A stretch of 9,556 nt of DNA, taken from the NCBI GenBank assembly GCA_030604345.1, contig JAUVWB010000038.1, forward strand, positions 1 to 9,556, read 5' to 3'. The DNA comes from Desulfofustis sp. (GTDB taxonomy: Bacteria > Desulfobacterota > Desulfobulbia > Desulfobulbales > Desulfocapsaceae). A program made the translations under genes and the position numbers. Shown in pieces: positions 1 to 7,013 of the stretch (its first letter is position 1; every line of letters starts with the position of its first letter). The notes beneath the pieces were generated by a model that worked only from the letters and a program-made list of their open reading frames with translations, searched no databases and had not been told where the DNA came from.

Positions 1-2420
1 AGCTCGCCGGGATCGCCAGCCGCCTGGAAAACCTGCAACAACTGCAGGCCCGAATGCGCAAACAAGCAGAAGAAAGGAAGGAAACCGAACAGCGTCTGGC
101 CAAGGCTCGTCACGCCTGGGATGAGCAACAAAAGCTGCAGAAGCAGCGGCAGCAAACGGTCGACCACCTGCTGGCCCAACTGGCAACCCAGCAGACCGAA
201 CTGAAGAAGACGCTTGCAGATCGAGATCTGGAGGGTTGGCGGCAGTTGACGACCAGTTTGTGCCATCGTCAGGAGCTGATTGGCCAGGCCCAGGAAGCAG
301 CCCGGACGGTCGACGACGCGCGGTCGCGCCGTGCCGAACTGACCGAGCGCCAAGCGAGCCTGCAGGCAGACATAACCAAGCGGCGAGATCGCCTTGCCAC
401 TCGGACTGAACGGCAAGAGTCGCTGGAAAAGGAAATGGGGCTGCTGGAAACGCAGCTCACCCTGCTGACCGCCATAGCGGACCTGGAAACGCTGCGCGGC
501 CGTCTCGAGGATGGCACGCCCTGCCCCCTGTGCGGCGCCACTGAGCATCCCTATGCACGCGGTGCCATTCCTGCTCCTGACCAGACCACGGCGCGCCTGA
601 CCGCCGTTCGCGCCGACCTGAAGACGTTAGTGGCCGAGATTTCCACGCTGCGAATCGAGTTGGCCCAGCTGGAGAGAGATCGCCACCAAACAGCCACCGA
701 CCTGGCAGCATGCGACGAGACGATCAGCACCGCGGAGCGACGCCTCCATCACACAGCACAGGAATTGGCGGTGACTGTTCCCCCGATGGTTGTCGGGGCC
801 GAACGGCAACGATTTCTCGACGCGCTTGGCGAAGAAAACGACCAACGCCTGGCCTCCGCCGGCGCCGTGCTGGAAGCGGCAGTCCGCACCGAACAGAATC
901 TAACGGTGGTGCGTGACCAACTCGATCAGGCCAAGGAGTCACGTTTCCAGGCGGAGAAAGCATGCCAGGCTGCTGCCCACGCCGTAGAATCGGCCAGCGA
1001 CCTGCTGAAACAGCAGGCGAAGGAGGCCGACGACTACCGGTCACGACTGGAACAGGATCGTGATGCGCTGCTGGAAAGATTGCGGCCTTTTGCAGTCGAG
1101 GCCCTCGATCTCGACTCGCTGGAAGAAACACTGCGGCTTTTAACCACCCGCCGTGACCGGTGGATCAAGCGGCAACAGGAGCACGATCGGCTCACCAAAG
1201 AACTGTCAGCACTCCGGTTGACCACCGCGTACCAAGCGGAGCAGATTGAGCGCCGGGAAAAAGAGCTCGGCAACCTCCGGAGTCAGCTCACCGAATTGAA
1301 CCGGCAAAAACGAGAACTCGACGCAGAACGAACCAGGCTCTTCGGGGGTAAAAAACCGGACGAGGAGGAAGCGCGACTCGCCGCAACGATCGAAGCAGCA
1401 GAGCAGGCATGGGACCGGACACGGGTCAAGTGGGAGGCGGCACAACAGGATCTGACTCGTCTTCAGGGCAGAATAAGCGATCTGGAACAAGCGCTTGCCT
1501 CTCGCGGTAACCGACTGGAGGCGGCAACCGGCACCTTTCTGGCACAGCTGCAAAAGTCCGGTTTTCACGACGAAGAGGCGTATCGTTCAGCCTGTCTCCC
1601 GGAACAGGAACGGACAGAGCTGGCCGCCCAGGCCCAAAGGCTCACCGAGGAAAACAGCGGGCTTCTCGCCCAGCAGCGGGAAAAGGCCGAGCTCCTGCAC
1701 CGCCTGCAACACAAAGAGCTGGCAGTGGAACCGCTGACGGAGCTTCAGCAACGCCAGACTGCTCTGGTCGAACGACAGAAAGAACTGCAGCGGGAAATCG
1801 GCGGCCTGCGTCACCAGCTTGCGGAAAACGATGAGCGCAAGCGCCGACAGCAGGACCAAGCGCGTGCGGTAGAGGCGCAACAGCGGGAATGGGCACGCTG
1901 GGATCAGTTGCACCAGCTGATCGGCTCGGCCGACGGCAAGAAATTCAGGAACTTTGCGCAAGGCCTGACCTTTGCCATCATGGTCGACCAGGCCAATCGA
2001 CAGCTGCACAGCATGAGCGACCGCTACCTGCTCATCCGTACCGATGACCAGCCGCTTGAGCTCAAAGTACTCGATACCTATCAGGCAGGCGAAATTCGCT
2101 CCACCAAGAACCTCTCCGGCGGCGAGAGCTTCATCGTCAGTCTGGCGCTGGCCCTCGGCTTATCGCACATGGCCAGCAGGAACGTGCGGGTCGATTCTCT
2201 GTTTCTCGATGAAGGATTCGGAACCCTCGACGATGAAGCGCTCGACACCGCGCTGGACACCTTGACCAACCTGCAGCAGGAGGGCAAGATGATCGGCATC
2301 ATCTCTCACGTGCAACCTCTCCGGGAACGGATCTCCACCCGGATCCAGGTCAGTCCGTTGACCGGCGGCAGAAGCCGGATTTCCGGTCCGGGCTGCCGCC
2401 GACTGGACGTTACTGCTTAG
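1..2420 (+). CDS. sbcC: Nuclease SbcCD subunit C (SbcC/Rad50-like ATPase), C-terminal part, 5' end outside window
   Basis: The reading frame is open from the window edge (first full codon at 3), so the ATG at 54 is internal and not the start. The protein is an SMC/Rad50-type ATPase which, with SbcD nuclease, opens and trims hairpins and protein-blocked DNA ends. Visible parts in order: a long Glu/Gln/Arg/Leu-rich coiled coil; a zinc-hook Cys-Pro-Leu-Cys (codons 522-533) that dimerises two molecules at the coil tip; the returning coiled coil; then the C-terminal ATPase half with ABC signature LSGGE (2112-2126), Walker B with Asp-Glu and a following Gly-Thr-Leu-Asp D-loop (from about 2196), and the switch His in Ile-Ser-His (2307-2309). 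About 630 residues follow the hook, similar to or slightly longer than in known SbcC. The Walker A half is missing because it lies upstream. sbcD is usually next to sbcC and may be upstream. The gene converges on the next one with a 19-nt gap. Confidence 0.95.
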   Translation, partial: LAGIASRLENLQQLQARMRKQAEERKETEQRLAKARHAWDEQQKLQKQRQQTVDHLLAQLATQQTELKKTLADRDLEGWRQLTTSLCHRQELIGQAQEAARTVDDARSRRAELTERQASLQADITKRRDRLATRTERQESLEKEMGLLETQLTLLTAIADLETLRGRLEDGTPCPLCGATEHPYARGAIPAPDQTTARLTAVRADLKTLVAEISTLRIELAQLERDRHQTATDLAACDETISTAERRLHHTAQELAVTVPPMVVGAERQRFLDALGEENDQRLASAGAVLEAAVRTEQNLTVVRDQLDQAKESRFQAEKACQAAAHAVESASDLLKQQAKEADDYRSRLEQDRDALLERLRPFAVEALDLDSLEETLRLLTTRRDRWIKRQQEHDRLTKELSALRLTTAYQAEQIERREKELGNLRSQLTELNRQKRELDAERTRLFGGKKPDEEEARLAATIEAAEQAWDRTRVKWEAAQQDLTRLQGRISDLEQALASRGNRLEAATGTFLAQLQKSGFHDEEAYRSACLPEQERTELAAQAQRLTEENSGLLAQQREKAELLHRLQHKELAVEPLTELQQRQTALVERQKELQREIGGLRHQLAENDERKRRQQDQARAVEAQQREWARWDQLHQLIGSADGKKFRNFAQGLTFAIMVDQANRQLHSMSDRYLLIRTDDQPLELKVLDTYQAGEIRSTKNLSGGESFIVSLALALGLSHMASRNVRVDSLFLDEGFGTLDDEALDTALDTLTNLQQEGKMIGIISHVQPLRERISTRIQVSPLTGGRSRISGPGCRRLDVTA
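2363..2401. repeat. Perfect 9-bp inverted repeat with nested hairpin at the 3' end of sbcC
   Basis: The arms CGGCGGCAG (2363-2371) and CTGCCGCCG (2393-2401) are exact reverse complements. The 21-nt loop contains a second inverted repeat, CCGGA (2375-2379) with TCCGG (2382-2386). The structure ends 19 nt before the sbcC stop and lies just past the stop of the convergent glycosyltransferase gene, so either transcript could fold it. No T-tract follows on either strand, so it is not a classical intrinsic terminator. It could still pause polymerase or protect the 3' ends of both mRNAs. The bases also encode the SbcC tail, so the symmetry could be chance in GC-rich code. Confidence 0.45.
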
Positions 2421-2439
2421 CCCGTCGGAAGTACGTTGT

Positions 2440-4659
2440 TCAAGGTTCAGCAGCCTGACGCTGGGCGAGCACATGGGTGTAGACCCTGGTCATTTTTTCA
2501 CCGAACCGCGCGACGTCATGGTCCCCGGCCATGGTCTCGGCCTGTTGTGACAGACGCCGATGCAACGGCTGGTCACCCAGTATCTCGGCAATACGTCCAG
2601 CCCATTGGTCGTGGCGCAAACCGGTCTTGAACCCGTTGACGCCGTTTTTCACAAAATCGTCGATGCCGCTGGCGCGCACCGCCACCACCGGCAAGCCGCT
2701 CGCCATCGCCTCCAGGACGACCATCCCCTGGGTCTCGGTGCGCGATGCAAAGACAAAGATATCGGCCAATCGGTAATAGGCGGCGATCTGGTCGGGCGAC
2801 ACCGCTCCGGTCAACAGAACAAGCGTTTGCAGCTGTAACTGGGCGATCTTCTGCTCCAGGCGCCTCCGTTCCGGCCCGTCGCCGACAATCAACAAGCGAA
2901 ACGGGATCTTGCACCGACGAACAAGCTCACGAACCCCCTCCAGCATGAAGTCGATGTTCTTTTCCCGACTCAATCGGGACACGCTCAGCAAAATCCGTTC
3001 CGCACCGAGGTCGTAGCGTCGTCGCAGGGCGTCCAGGTCCGCTTCGGGAACCTGTCGGTAGCGATCGCATTCGATCCCGGTGGGAATCACGAAGACACTG
3101 CTCTTCACCCCGATCATCCGCAGGTAGTGTTCCGCACCTTCAGTGGGCACAACCACCGCATCACATCGATTACCGATCCGGCGCACCAGTTTGTGGGCCA
3201 GATAATTTTTAAAAAAAAGCTCGGGCAGCGGCACGGCATACGAATAGTGTTCAAAACGGGTGTGGTAGGTATAGACCACCGGCACCCCGAAGCGCCTCCC
3301 CAGGAAACGCCCCATGGATCCCATCCAGAAGGGGTGGTGGATATGCAACACGTCCGGTTGAAACAGCCGGAACTGGCGAAACAACCGGAGCGAAAAGATA
3401 TTGGCTATGACCAGCTCCTTGCTGCCTATACGAGACAGCAAACGCGGTAACCGGACCACCTCCGGGTCCTGGCGCTGTCCGGCGTAGCTCGGGGCGAAGA
3501 CCAGTACCCGATGGCCGAGAGCCTGCAGGCTGCGCCGTAGACGATCGATGGAAATGGGCACTCCGCCGATATAGGGCAGAAAATTATTGGTGAACATGGC
3601 CACACGAATCGGTTTTTCCAGGGCCAGATCGGTAGGAAGATCAAAATCCGGGTAATAATTATGCTCGGTAAAGACGGCGTAATAGAGCCAGACGGCAGTC
3701 AGCGACAGCAGCCCAAGCACGATCAGATAGTTGAGGTACCCCACATAAAAGATCGAGTGAACCACAAACCATACACTCTCCAGGGTGCGAAAAAACCGAT
3801 TTTGCCCGATATCCAGGCGCACCGGACGAATGGAGACCTCACCGCCGGCAACACGCACCTCCAGGTAGTGATAGTAGCTGTGCTCGTTGTTGAACACCAG
3901 CCCCCCGGCCCCGCCGGTCACCACATGGCTGGTCCGGCCGAACTGCTGCCGGAAAAAAAGTGGTAAATCGGCCGAGAAAACGGCATCGACGCCAGCCTGC
4001 TCGATCAATTTGCTGAGCGGCAGCCGAAAATCATCATCAAGCAGATAATCATCTCGCAAAGCAAGGAGGCCGTCCCCGAGTTCCACCGGATGCACGGCCT
4101 GGCCGACGAAGAGAAAGACATGCTCCCGGGGATCCATCGCCAGTTCTTCGTCCAGCCAACGCAGCTGCCACTTCCACGGTGTCTTACCGGAACTGTCGAG
4201 AAAGATGAAGCGGCTGTTGCCGGCCGAGAAGGCAAAGACATACGGACCGTAATGGTCGTAGTAACGGAAACCGCCAAAGGCGCTATGCTCGTTTTTTCCA
4301 TAGGTCAGCACGTAAGGCAGACGGAGTCGCTCCAGCGTTCGGTGCAGCGCCCGGTACTTGTCCTCGCCGCCGCCACTGACAGCGTTGCCTGCCGAAACGA
4401 CAAAATCAAGGCCGCTTCTGTTCAGTAACGGAACAATCTTTCGCTCGAACAACCCCACCGAATTGTTGATGTTGCCAACCACTGCGAAGGCGTATGAAGA
4501 ACGCCCCTGCAGAGCCGACTCGATTCGATCCACCTGGTCGGCGTGCACCCCTTCGTAGTCCGCTTCGAACATGGTGAGATACAGCTTGTAAAAGACCAGC
4601 AGAAAGACGATCAGTAAATTGATATAAAATAGCAGTTTCAGACGGCCGAAGCGGCGCAT
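2440..4659 (-). CDS. Membrane-anchored fusion: degenerate calcineurin-like phosphoesterase domain plus GT4 glycosyltransferase
   Basis: Predicted 739-residue protein, numbered from the ATG at 4659. Residues 8-28 form an N-terminal membrane helix preceded by basic residues. Residues about 55-255 match a metallophosphoesterase fold, including Gly-Pro-Tyr, a Phe-Leu-Asp-Ser-Ser strand, Trp-Leu-Asp-Glu-Glu-Leu and a Gly-Gly-Ala-Gly-Gly turn. The metal-binding motifs are lost: GDxH reads GNIN (62-65), GDxxD reads GNAVS, GNHE reads GKNE (121-124) and GHxH reads ADLP. Residues 296-330 are hydrophobic and probably cross the membrane. Residues about 351-735 are a GT-B fold family GT4 transferase with an N-terminal Gly-Gly loop (365-366), HIHHPF (439-444), YHTRFEHY (465-472), Arg562/Lys567, VGDGPE (592-597) and the EX7E pair Glu642/Glu650. 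The YHT...Y segment resembles diacylglycerol glucosyltransferases, so a lipid acceptor is likely but unproven. Predicted topology is a periplasmic phosphoesterase-like domain and a cytoplasmic transferase. I chose the start at 4659 because AGAGGAG lies 6 nt upstream; an ATG at 4677 would add six residues. Confidence 0.85.
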   Translation of the reverse strand: MRRFGRLKLLFYINLLIVFLLVFYKLYLTMFEADYEGVHADQVDRIESALQGRSSYAFAVVGNINNSVGLFERKIVPLLNRSGLDFVVSAGNAVSGGGEDKYRALHRTLERLRLPYVLTYGKNEHSAFGGFRYYDHYGPYVFAFSAGNSRFIFLDSSGKTPWKWQLRWLDEELAMDPREHVFLFVGQAVHPVELGDGLLALRDDYLLDDDFRLPLSKLIEQAGVDAVFSADLPLFFRQQFGRTSHVVTGGAGGLVFNNEHSYYHYLEVRVAGGEVSIRPVRLDIGQNRFFRTLESVWFVVHSIFYVGYLNYLIVLGLLSLTAVWLYYAVFTEHNYYPDFDLPTDLALEKPIRVAMFTNNFLPYIGGVPISIDRLRRSLQALGHRVLVFAPSYAGQRQDPEVVRLPRLLSRIGSKELVIANIFSLRLFRQFRLFQPDVLHIHHPFWMGSMGRFLGRRFGVPVVYTYHTRFEHYSYAVPLPELFFKNYLAHKLVRRIGNRCDAVVVPTEGAEHYLRMIGVKSSVFVIPTGIECDRYRQVPEADLDALRRRYDLGAERILLSVSRLSREKNIDFMLEGVRELVRRCKIPFRLLIVGDGPERRRLEQKIAQLQLQTLVLLTGAVSPDQIAAYYRLADIFVFASRTETQGMVVLEAMASGLPVVAVRASGIDDFVKNGVNGFKTGLRHDQWAGRIAEILGDQPLHRRLSQQAETMAGDHDVARFGEKMTRVYTHVLAQRQAAEP

Positions 4660-4665
4660 CAGCGG

Positions 4666-4672
4666 CTCCTCT
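4666..4672 (-). promoter_or_regulatory. Ribosome binding site deciding the fusion gene start
   Basis: Read on the minus strand, AGAGGAG lies 6 nt before the ATG at 4659, a near-ideal Shine-Dalgarno site. The competing ATG at 4677 has only AGGAAGG about 10 nt upstream. The 4659 start is therefore favoured, though both may be used. Confidence 0.6.
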
Positions 4673-4848
4673 CGCATGAGGTGTAAGCCTTCCTATCGAT
4701 CATTTTCACAACCAGCGTCATAGATCAACGATAGCATGCTTTGCGCCGATATGAAAGTCAGCCCCCCGCTCCGGTCGGATGGTCTCGAGCGAAGGTATCA
4801 GCACCTCCTGATGACGGCTAGCCTTGGCACTTATGCCCGCCAGCAGGG

Positions 4849-4877
4849 TTGACTGCACATTTTGCATATCGTACAGT
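4849..4877 (+). promoter_or_regulatory. Sigma70-like promoter for the TPR-methyltransferase gene
   Basis: The -35 box TTGACT (4849-4854) matches consensus at 5 of 6 bases. A 17-nt spacer follows, then a -10 box TACAGT (4872-4877) matching 4 of 6 bases. Transcription would begin near 4884, giving a leader of about 55 nt before the ATG at 4939. Spacing and orientation fit well; there is no experimental support. Confidence 0.55.
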
Positions 4878-4938
4878 GTCGTACTCGACCGATTACCGTG
4901 AAGCCCCTTATGCGCGAACCGATTGAAAACAAGAGACA

Positions 4939-6255
4939 ATGGATTTGCAGTCAGTTTTTACCGAAGCGGTGCAATTGCACCAGGTGGGAAAATACCAGGA
5001 AGCCCTGAACAGATACCTCCTCATCCTCGACGTTCTACCCGATAACGTCAGCCTGCTGAGCAATGTCGGCCTTGCTTACCGGGATCTCGGCCGGGCGGAC
5101 GATGCCCTCGGTTTCTGCCTGAAAGCGGTGCGACAAGCGCCGAACGACCCGAACCAGTTGGTCAATCTCGGCGCGGTTTACGAGTCGTTGTCACGGATCG
5201 ACGAAGCTGCGGCAACCTACGAGCAGGCTTTGGCGCTCGCCCCCCATCACGCCAAGGCGTTGAACAACCTGGGCAAACTCTATCATCTGCTCGGCCAGAG
5301 TGAACGGGGGCTGACACTGATCCGGCACGCCCTGGCCGTCGAACCGGACAACCCCTTGGCCCTGAACAACCTCGGGGTCATTCTCAGCGACAGTGGTGAC
5401 TTTCAAGGCGCCGCCGCTGCTTTCGAAAAGAGCCTGCACAAAGACCCGACCAACTCAGATCTTCTGTTCAATCTCTCCGGCCTCTATAATTGCCGGGGCG
5501 ATCTGGAAAAGGCCAGGCAGGTCCTGGAACGGCTTCTGGCCCTGCAGCCCGACCACGAATCAGCCCAATACATGCTCGCCGCCCTCGACGGCTCGGTCCG
5601 GGAGAGTGCCCCGCCGGGTTATGTAACCGAAACGTTCGACAAATACGCGTACCGCTTCGAACGACACATTGGGTCCTGCCTGGGCTATACCGTTCCCCAG
5701 CGCCTCGCCGAGATGCTCCAGGCCCATTATCCGGACCGGCAGTTCGCCAGCGCTATCGATCTGGGCTGCGGCACCGGCCTGGTCGGCGCCGCGCTGCGCA
5801 ATGAAGTGCACCAACTCACCGGCATCGACCTTTCCCCGCGAATGCTCGAGGTGGCCGCTCGTAAGGGCCACTATCACCATCTGGTCCAGGATGAGCTCGG
5901 CGCCTTCTTGGATCAAACCGAGGCTCGCTACGACCTTTTCATCGCCGCCGATGTCTTCATCTACCTGGGCAAACTGGAGAGAATATGTGCCGGCCTGTCA
6001 CGAACAGCCTGCCGTCACGCCGTCCTTGCCTGCTCCATCGAAAGGTTGTCCGACGAACCATCGCTGAGCTACCGTCTGCGCCCTTCGGGCCGTTTTGCCC
6101 ACGCTCCCGCATATTTGGTCGGTTGCGCCGCTCGTTACGGATTTCGGCACGTTGGGCACCAGTCGCTTGATATCAGAAAGGAAAACGGCTCCTGGATTCC
6201 GGGAGACCTCTTCATCTTCGAACGAGACGCTGGAAAAGATGGTGATCGCGCTTAG
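4939..6255 (+). CDS. TPR-repeat protein with C-terminal class I SAM-dependent methyltransferase domain
   Basis: 438 residues. Residues 1 to about 215 are tandem tetratricopeptide repeats, about six 34-residue units with typical Leu-Gly-x-x-Tyr, Gly-x-x-x-x-Ala and Pro-Asp-Asn/Ala positions, forming a protein-binding solenoid. A Phe-Asp-Lys-Tyr-Ala linker (233-237), common before this methyltransferase type, leads into a Rossmann-fold SAM domain. Motif I is DLGCGTG (274-280), the acidic ribose-binding residue is Asp297 in GIDLSP, and the motif IV-like strand is AADVFIYLG (336-344). The architecture matches the group of predicted TPR-containing methyltransferases (COG4976). The substrate is unknown; the TPR part probably selects a protein partner. 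No signal peptide, so cytoplasmic. The ATG at 4939 is the only good start because an in-frame stop lies at 4924-4926; its ribosome site (AAGAG, 3 nt away) is weak. The gene converges on the transglutaminase-like gene with a 28-nt gap. Confidence 0.9.
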   Translation: MDLQSVFTEAVQLHQVGKYQEALNRYLLILDVLPDNVSLLSNVGLAYRDLGRADDALGFCLKAVRQAPNDPNQLVNLGAVYESLSRIDEAAATYEQALALAPHHAKALNNLGKLYHLLGQSERGLTLIRHALAVEPDNPLALNNLGVILSDSGDFQGAAAAFEKSLHKDPTNSDLLFNLSGLYNCRGDLEKARQVLERLLALQPDHESAQYMLAALDGSVRESAPPGYVTETFDKYAYRFERHIGSCLGYTVPQRLAEMLQAHYPDRQFASAIDLGCGTGLVGAALRNEVHQLTGIDLSPRMLEVAARKGHYHHLVQDELGAFLDQTEARYDLFIAADVFIYLGKLERICAGLSRTACRHAVLACSIERLSDEPSLSYRLRPSGRFAHAPAYLVGCAARYGFRHVGHQSLDIRKENGSWIPGDLFIFERDAGKDGDRA

Positions 6256-6283
6256 GATTTTCCGCTGATATGGTCTGATGCGG

Positions 6284-7012
6284 TCAACGCCGAGGCGGTC
6301 TATCTCTTCGTCGCTCTCGCTCTGCCTCCTGGTAAAAGTCGAAAGAGGCGGCATGCTCCAGGAGCCGAAACAGAGCCGGATAATGCTGCCGATAGGCGGC
6401 AAACAACTGTTCATGGGGGAGATCGGCGAAACTGCCGTGCTCGCGTAGATATTCAAGATGCTTTTGTCCAACCGCATTGCATTCGTGAAAGATGGAATCG
6501 TTGATCCCGTCGAATTCCAACGGCTTCACCTGAAAACGTCGACAGAGCGCCAGATTGAAGGCAGGCGTCGCCTTGACCCAGCGCCCTTCGAGGAACAGCT
6601 CGGTAAAACCGTGATAAAAGAAGACATCGGTTCCCATCACCCGGCGCAACCGCTCGGTCGACAGATGATTGCGCACATCGGCGAATCCGAGCCGGCTGGG
6701 AATGCCTTGCTGCCGGGTAACTGCCGCCAGAACCACAGCCTTGGTCACACAATAGCCGACTCCTTTGGTGATCACGGAACTGGCCCGCAGGTCGTCGGGA
6801 ACGATACTCAGATCATAGGGGTCGTAGCGAATCTCATCTCGTACCGCGTAATAGAGCTGAACCGCCTTCTCCCGCGCACCGGCGCCGGCTAGCGGCGCGC
6901 AGACCCGTTCGGCAAAGGCTTGTACCGACGGCTGATCGAAATCGATGAAGCTGGTCGCCCGAAGATAAGGGCCCATATCTGCAGTCATGGTCGCGTCACT
7001 TCCCGTGCTCAT
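6284..7012 (-). CDS. Transglutaminase-like superfamily protein, last gene of the MCE transport operon
   Basis: 242 residues from the ATG at 7012. The core resembles bacterial transglutaminase-like (papain-fold) proteins: Gly-Val-Gly-Tyr-Cys (84-88) supplies a candidate nucleophile Cys88 at the start of a helix, and Tyr-His-Gly-Phe-Thr-Glu-Leu supplies His134. The Trp-x-x-x-Asp-Pro site that normally gives the third catalytic residue reads Trp-Val-Lys-Ala-Thr-Pro (145-150), so Thr149 stands where Asp is expected. No signal peptide or membrane helix, so probably cytoplasmic. Such folds may be proteases, amidases or crosslinkers, and the substrate cannot be read from sequence. The ATG lies one nucleotide after the lipoprotein stop, with GAGG about 9 nt upstream inside that gene, implying translational coupling. 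An ATG at 7072 in the same frame would overlap the lipoprotein gene by 59 nt and is less likely; ATGs at 6988 and 6976 are also possible. The C-terminus is Arg-rich. Confidence 0.82.
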   Translation of the reverse strand: MSTGSDATMTADMGPYLRATSFIDFDQPSVQAFAERVCAPLAGAGAREKAVQLYYAVRDEIRYDPYDLSIVPDDLRASSVITKGVGYCVTKAVVLAAVTRQQGIPSRLGFADVRNHLSTERLRRVMGTDVFFYHGFTELFLEGRWVKATPAFNLALCRRFQVKPLEFDGINDSIFHECNAVGQKHLEYLREHGSFADLPHEQLFAAYRQHYPALFRLLEHAASFDFYQEAERERRRDRPPRR

Positions 7013-7013
7013 T

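Larger units (their letters stand above)
4660..4938. other. Divergent intergenic region between the glycosyltransferase fusion and the TPR-methyltransferase
   Basis: About 280 nt separate two divergently read genes, so control sites for both should lie here. The right-facing promoter at 4849-4877 is the only strong candidate. Facing left, TTGATC and AATGAT, 18 nt apart, lie just upstream of the fusion gene, but each matches only 4 of 6 consensus bases. A short inverted repeat ATCAG/CTGAT (4797-4801, 4808-4812) and a direct repeat ACCGATT (4888-4894, 4918-4924) are present. No convincing protein-coding gene is seen here. Confidence 0.5.

Noticed and set aside
3211..3240. Intragenic intrinsic terminator on the minus strand ending in T8
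   Set aside because: The GC-rich bases before the T run form at most a three-base stem, so only the homopolymer tract itself is worth noting.
4690..4730. Left-facing promoter candidate TTGATC-18 nt-AATGAT for the glycosyltransferase fusion
   Set aside because: Each box matches only 4 of 6 consensus bases and the spacing is not optimal; too weak to list as a feature.
4797..4812. Inverted repeat ATCAG/CTGAT in the intergenic region
   Set aside because: Five-base arms are expected by chance in a region of this size.
4718..4939. 73-residue minus-strand frame across the divergent intergenic region
   Set aside because: It would have to start with TTG, has no clear ribosome site, overlaps the promoter of the facing gene and resembles no family I know.
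4910..5008. Possible 32-codon upstream ORF in the leader of the TPR-methyltransferase gene, overlapping its start out of frame
   Set aside because: No convincing ribosome site and an unremarkable peptide; a chance ATG is the simpler explanation.
6189..6205. Short stem-loop (CTCCTGG/CCGGGAG with one G-U pair) near the end of the TPR-methyltransferase gene
   Set aside because: It lies about 50 nt inside the coding region and has no T-tract, so it does not support a terminator call.
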